64,000 bases of DNA. Source: Adineta vaga. Taxonomy: Eukaryota; Rotifera. Position 1 is the stretch's first letter. Each line of letters starts with the position of its first letter. The position numbers and the translations under genes were made by a program. Below the pieces are notes generated by a model. The model had not been told where the DNA came from, searched no databases, and saw only the letters and a list, made by a program, of their open reading frames with translations. Below are positions 59,005-64,000 of this stretch, in pieces. Where the stretch lies: assembly GCA_021613535.1 (NCBI GenBank), contig CP075493.1, forward strand, positions 16,430,001 through 16,494,000, in the 5' to 3' direction.

Positions 59005-59633
59005 CAGAGCTCGGACGAGTACAAGTATTGCAAGTAAAAGTAAAATACTTGTACTTAAAGAACATGGACTCGTACTTTGTACTTGAGAAATAAATAAAAT
59101 ATACAATGAGAATAGGAACTTTTAATAAAAAGCTTTATTAAAACATCTTATACGGTTTACTTTAAAAGATCTTGATAGAATTTCCTTTTCTGTCCACGAA
59201 TGTGTGTCCTCATTAGGTCTGTCTTATATTGTTTTGTTTTGTTTTTGGGAAGGTTTTAAATTTTTTTTTAATGTTTTACTTTATAACGCTTTCTGTGTTC
59301 AACTTTTTCATCGAAAAACACCAATACAATGAAAAAAACAACATTAAATCAATTAAAACTGAGACTTGGAGAAAATAAAGAAAGATAGTATAAGAGTTTG
59401 CTTTGAATTTTGATGAAAACAATGTATGGACATGTGGTTAAATAATCATCAAGAAGTGAATCTTAAGATGTTCATTTGTACGTTTACAAATCCGCTGTTG
59501 ACATTTAGATAAAGCAAAAACCACGTCTATTAAGTAAACAAAGTTATTGCTTTCTACCATCTCAAGTACAAAGTACACAAGTACGAGTAAATCTAATGAA
59601 TACTTGTACTTTATTACTTACGTCTTAGCTCTG
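59005..59633. mobile_element. non-autonomous TIR element with CAGAGCT ends
   Basis: Left CAGAGCTCGGACGAGTACAA and right, on the other strand, CAGAGCTAAGACGTAAGTAA, with shared sub-terminal TTGTACTTGAGA/ACTCGTACTT stretches over about 80 bases. CAGAG ends suggest hAT, but I find no exact 8-bp duplication. The interior has no recognisable protein. A truncated relative is at 30621. Confidence 0.6.
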
Positions 59634-60212
59634 TTTGTTCGGATTGTTATTTTGGTACTCAATGTCAGTTTTATGCAAAAGTTTTTGGTTTAACATTGGA
59701 TGATATTTTACGTTATGAAATTCGTCTAAAATTTCTATTTGGTTTTATTAATGGAATTTATTCTTTTATGACTTTTCAAAGAGATAATTCAAGAAAAGTC
59801 GGTAGTGGTTCATATCTTTTCGCATTATCAATAACTTCTATTTCTACAACAATTATTTTTACAATTAAATTTTGGTTTTTAATATTATCTTAAATAAATA
59901 TTATTACTAACCGTATCATTCTTCTTATTGGTTGTATATCAAGTGAACCGCTATTGAAAATTTTTTTTTCGATTGCACTTGGTTTAATGCATGTTTAGAA
60001 ATTGATCCAGCTATTTCAGTATAGGAAGGAGTGAAATTTCAGAAATAAATGAGTAAAAAAATTGCAAAACGAATGATAATTCTTTTACTATTATTGATTA
60101 TTGGTACATTTATTCATGAACCTATTCATCGAGATTTGTTTTATGATGAAGAAGAACAACGTACATGGTGTGTTACATATTATAATAGATTTTTACAAAA
60201 ATTAACGTAAAA
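59634..60212 (+). pseudogene. EGF-domain seven-helix receptor relic
   Basis: The pieces follow the receptor at 5474-9799 in order: the last EGF end CYFGTQCQF, LTLDDILRYEIR, two helices (FLFGFINGIYSFMTF, then IIFTIKFWFLIL), and after a gap with stops KIAKRMIILLLLLIIGTFIH, then HRDLFYDEEEQRTWCVTYY. The middle helices are lost and the 3' end stops before helix 6. Confidence 0.65.
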
Positions 60213-61350
60213 TCACAATTAATCGTACCTAGCGACAAAATCGAGTATAAGATTCGATTCTGTGATGATTTTCGTATTAAAATCATATAAGATAGTCATC
60301 GTACGAAAAACAATGATTAATCACGATTTATCAGAATCCTTTATGACAAATAAAAGTGATTTTATTAATTATTATAAATAAATAAAATTATTTTCAATAA
60401 ATATATTTAATCTTTCATATAAATTATCCGAAACATATGCTCTCTTAGTTGTCAAAGAACATAAATATACATTCATCTTTTTAATGTCGGTACTATAGTT
60501 TTTGATCTAATTGGACAACCAATATATAAAGACAAGTTCGTTGATTGTTTATATTAATTATAATTATATCGAAACGACTCGTACAAACGAATGTAAATTT
60601 TTCCTATAAAACTAAATGATAAAAAATGATAAAAAAAAAGACCTTTGCATCGATATGATATTTGATACAAGCGGTACTCGTTTGATTTCAGAAAAATTCG
60701 TTATCTATCACTCTTTGAAAATGTTGCCGTGTATTTTCAGATGTTTAATTCCAAAATAACATATATCAATCGCAGCACTTTACAACAGCAAGAACGACAA
60801 AGAAGAATGACAGCATCCTTGAAGATATTAAACAAGATGAAGTCTGATGATTATTCTGATGTTAATCCAAGCATTGATACAGAAAATGGGTCGTCAAAAT
60901 CTTCCGACAATGAAATGACGTCAGTAGAAAATGATTTTATACATTTGTGAAATTGATTTGTCGTTTCTTGTTTGCTTTGTAGAGTTTGTGTTTAGAAACC
61001 TGATTATATATACTTACTTTTCTTGATTCTTTTTATGTATGATTTTGTGTTCAGTAGTAAGGTGTGCAAACAGTTGATTGTTTTAAATAGATGATAAAAC
61101 CAATATAGTACAGATAAATATACTTTGAAAAATTGGTGATTTAGCCGATAATATTGAAAAATCGTAAAAAATCACTGATTTATCGCGTACAAGCGCACGA
61201 TTATCGGTTCGAAAAAATCACGATTAATCGTCATTTTTCCTCTGATTTTCATGACATGGGAAGACAGTCAGAGATTTAAAAGATGTGAATACTGTCAGTC
61301 ATAAAAGTTATTAAATAAACCAAAAAATCATCATTAGAAAACATATCTAA
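60213..61350. other. AT-rich region with repeated AATCACRATTAATCG motif
   Basis: The motif AATCACAATTAATCG at about 60221 and AATCACGATTAATCG at about 61217 may mark the ends of an old element. It encloses an open stretch at 60752-60950 preceded by a TTTCAG acceptor (MTASLKILNKMKSDDYSDVN), which I cannot assign. Confidence 0.35.
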
Positions 61351-61354
61351 TACA

Positions 61355-61770
61355 TTTCTACGAACGTTTGAATGAATTTTCTCGTTATTTAGCTGACGTT
61401 TGTGCTAGAAAATGAACCTTTGGTAAGAGAATTAATTAATTACGAAAGTTAGGAAGATTTTACACGTACTTTCACAAACGTTTGACATGCGAAATGAACG
61501 TTTGTAATGTGAATATGAAAACGCAAAACGGCATCACTTTTTATTCATTACAAACATTAGGTAAATTTAATATGATGTTTACGAACTTTTGAGATGAAAA
61601 TTGAAAATTAGAGAAGGAAATCAGATTATCAAAAATACTAAGTTGATAAATTAATTGCAAGCGTTAGGTGCAATGAAATAGAACTTTACGAATGTTTTAA
61701 CATGTAAAATAAACTTTAGACAAGAAAATAAGAGTTCGACTTTTTCTCCTATTCATTGTGATCATTATCT
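61355..61770. repeat. degenerate tandem repeat, about 105-bp unit, four units
   Basis: Units begin near 61357, 61474, 61575 and 61683 with (T)ACGAACGTTTGA-like sequence, followed by ATGxxAAATxAAC. Two of the four end in ATTAGGT or GTTAGGT. Similarity between units is low. Confidence 0.4.
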
Positions 61771-62466
61771 ATCAAACTTAATCATATAATTTAACTCTGA
61801 GATAAAAAAAGACTTATATCTTTTTCAAGCGAAAATAAATTTTGTTTACGGTAATAAAGTTAACGGCAGTAAATCACGTAATCCAAACTTAAGCCATCTG
61901 AAGAGTCCTTTAGCTAGAACGAAACTAGTCGTGTAGCTAAGAACACACCCTCACCTTTTTACGTGTAAATTTTGAGGCAAAAGAAGTTTTGGTTTCACGA
62001 TTATAAAGGTGAGATATCTTAAGTTAGGATTTAAGTATTTCTTGAATGGATTCGATTTAAAGCTCATTTCAACTGATTTCTAAGTAGAATTTGATGAGCT
62101 CTGTCGATTCCACATCTCACTCCTCTAATTCCAATGATTTATTAAGACGAAAATAGCTGATTAGTCACTTGTTCTCATGAAAAATAAAGTCTGTTATTTT
62201 CTTAAACCTGTGATGATTCGTTTGTCTATGTCACAGCAACAATACCTTCATTTAATTCGATTGAGACTGAGAAAAGATCAAACTCTGTCGAGATATCGTG
62301 ATAAAGAGATTCGGAAATCGAATCATACGATCAAATATTATAGATAAAAAATATGTTTTTCAATAAAGAGAGTTTCACTTTATTGACCAAATTAGAATAA
62401 GATTAAATAGTCAATTAAAAAAGTCATCCACAAGCGACTCAGTTCGCGAGTTTCTGATTTCTTTGT
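61771..62466. other. intergenic
   Basis: No gene seen. It holds an inverted copy of the dispersed repeat at 11766-11795 (near 62085-62115) and a single C-rich arm (ACACACCCTCACC near 61944). Confidence 0.4.
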
Positions 62467-63367
62467 TCAATTGCCATTGGTGGTATTAATCAGTGTTTTG
62501 ACTTGATCAGCCTGAATAATTTGGACTCCAAGTTGTTTCAGACCGTCTAGTTTGCTTTTGATCGTATCCAGGGCGACGCCTCTAGTAGCGTCTTCAACAA
62601 TGAAAGTCTTATAATTCAAATTAAAAGCATCAAGAGCTGTTGCTGCAACACAATAATCCGTAGCTAATCCGGTAATAAAAACATGTGTAACATTGCGTTC
62701 TTTCAACTTATCATGTAGATCAGTTTTCTTAGCGCCATTGTTGTCCATAAATGCTGAGTAACTGTCAATATCTGCGTCGACACCTTTTTTAATAAAAATA
62801 GCTTTGTTAGTATCTGAAATAATATCAAGATTTTTGTGTAGTGCTGCGTCGTCTGTATCCTCAACACAATGTTCGGGCCATAGAACTTGCTCTGTTTCGA
62901 CTTTCGGACCGGTATATATTACTTCATCAAACATTTCTATCCGCCGATTTTGATCACCTTTCAAAAATTTTCTGCGTAACTCAAGATCCTCGAAAAACGA
63001 GATATGACTCTTTGGATGCCAATCCTGGGTATAGACAATAACGTCAAATGGAATTGTGTGAATTAGATTATTGATAACAGGAATAACGTCAGCTCCATTG
63101 TGACCAGCAGGACTTTTGGATAATGAGAGTTTCCCATTGATAAAACCGTTTTGAACATCCACAACAATCAATGCATAGACAGGACGAGATGATTTAGCAG
63201 CTAGAATAGTGAAAAAAAAACTAAATCTTTCTTTTTCCTCGGTTCGTACCTGCCGATGCACGTAGTACCGTCGAAGCGAAACTTTTTTTCGCTTTCGCAA
63301 GATTAGCAAAGTAAAATTGGTGTCGTTGCACTACGTCCAAGAAACTTGTACTTCTTCGAAAGGCCTA
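62467..63367 (-). CDS. nicotinamidase (isochorismatase-fold), 5' end unresolved
   Basis: Exon 2 runs from 63201 to the stop at 62467 after a 49-nt intron (donor GTACGA, acceptor TTCTAG). It contains the whole hydrolase: catalytic Asp in LIVVDVQNGF, metal ligands in DWHPKSHISF, catalytic Lys in FIKKGVD, and nucleophilic Cys in GLATDYCVAATALDAF. It converts nicotinamide to nicotinate for NAD salvage, a step that vertebrates lack but many invertebrates have. Phase requires an upstream exon reading FANLAKAKKSFASTVLRASA, which opens after a TTTCTAG acceptor at about 63368; it is basic and Ser/Ala-rich, like an organelle-targeting leader (inference). The first exon with the ATG was not found. Confidence 0.8.
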
Positions 63368-63576
63368 GAAATTTGGTAAACAGTCATCAAAGATTGAAAA
63401 CACAAACCGATACTCGACGTTACACATCAACAATAGGATCAATCGATTTAACCAACACGTTTTACAGGACTATTTCGTGTTATTATGAGTCTACTGTGCA
63501 CGCCTATATTAGAGTCCTGCAAACCGCTCGGATACCATACACTCGAACGGGACCGGACCCGATCCCCACTGAAATT

Positions 63577-63602
63577 CGTGGGTGAGGGTGTGGGTACCGG
63601 GT
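63577..63602. repeat. single telomere-like G-rich arm
   Basis: CGTGGGTGAGGGTGTGGGTA without a C-rich partner. It abuts GC-rich sequence (GGGACCGGACCCGATCCCC) like the ends of the element at 53378. Confidence 0.5.
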
Positions 63603-63641
63603 ATACCATCATCAATCACTAGCGAACGTGTATTCAGCTAC

Positions 63642-64000
63642 CTAGTCGTTTTGTGACAACATAAATCTAATAACTAAATTGCTTATTTTTAACTCCTTAA
63701 CTGTGAAATTTTCCCGAAAGAACTTGTTAGATATTGAAAGATCTTTGAAAATAACGTCAAAATTTTGTAAACAAATATGTTTTGTTACTTTATTTAGAGG
63801 ATAGAAGTTGTGTTCATGAAGAAAGCACAAAAAACTTGACCTTTCAACAGTGTTTTTGAAGCAGTCACAACTAGTATCCGAGAATTCATTGGACAAGAGG
63901 AATCACCATATATATATATACGAATAGTTGTAAAAGTGACACAATCGATGAGAAACATCAGAAACGATATAATGAGCTTCATTTAGTGCAGAACGTTAAA
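63642..64000 (-). other. possible small secreted-protein exon at the window edge
   Basis: On the minus strand, MKLIISFLMFLIDCVTF at 63982 looks like a signal peptide, followed by IRIYIYGDSSCPMNSRIL and a stop at 63794. A GILT-like reductase start (a strand, then a CP motif) is a remote possibility. A second frame covers 63896-63642. It is too short to settle. Confidence 0.25.

Noticed and set aside
860-63602. CRISPR array or Rho-independent terminators as explanation of the palindromes
   Set aside because: The organism is a eukaryote with introns; units are not regularly spaced, and arms are telomere repeats, not terminator stems with a T run.

Overview
The window looks like nuclear DNA of a bdelloid rotifer (Adineta/Rotaria type). 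Reasons: AT-rich sequence; very short GT-AG introns of about 50-65 nt; a gene content typical of bdelloids as I recall it (F-box/leucine-rich proteins, EGF/LDL-receptor-type receptors, TPR proteins of kinesin-light-chain type, NHL proteins, ADP-ribosyltransferases, bacterial-type alpha-2-macroglobulin); and above all many interstitial blocks of TGTGGG, which is the published bdelloid telomere repeat. The assignment rests on these features and on memory, not on a search.

Layout. 1-5.4 kb: an F-box/LRR-type fragment, a GTPase fused to a small-heat-shock (Hsp20) domain, and a decayed U-box/kinase gene. 5.5-9.8 kb (minus): a decayed LDLa/EGF/seven-helix receptor. 10.5-11.5 kb (minus): a multipass membrane protein with an in-frame stop. 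12.8-14.7 kb (minus): an intact three-exon F-box protein. 16.4-21.3 kb: three very small genes of unknown function among receptor and TPR relics. 21.6-27.9 kb: a rhodopsin-type receptor, a seven-exon F-box/LRR gene with one repeat per exon, and a six-exon FUSC/ArAE-type membrane protein. 28-38 kb: gene-poor, with relics (LRR, alpha-2-macroglobulin split by an insertion), a small intronless ABM-domain monooxygenase, and a 234-bp telomere-like array beside a tRNA-like sequence. 38.6-48.3 kb: a 23-exon polycystin-1-like gene (2,682 residues, all splice phases consistent) carrying two NHL propellers joined by micro-exons. 49.6-57.6 kb: a 5'-truncated TPR gene, an ADP-ribosyltransferase, a 709-bp hAT-like element with perfect terminal repeats and an 8-bp target duplication, an F-box relic and an NHL protein. 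58-64 kb: further TIR elements, a receptor relic and a nicotinamidase.

The outstanding pattern is a family of more than 20 short palindromes. In nearly all of them a G-rich (GTGTGGG)n arm comes first and a C-rich (CCCACAC)n arm second, which is the orientation of a head-to-head telomere fusion. They have short purine-rich spacers (often GAAGAAGAT) and, in several copies, a shared CATCTTGA flank. At least four sit at the exact point where a gene stops: at 5.44 kb between two unrelated truncated genes, and at 18.8, 50.1 and 56.2 kb. They could be relics of break repair or telomere healing, or a mobile palindrome family with telomere-like ends. This is the most likely undescribed system here.
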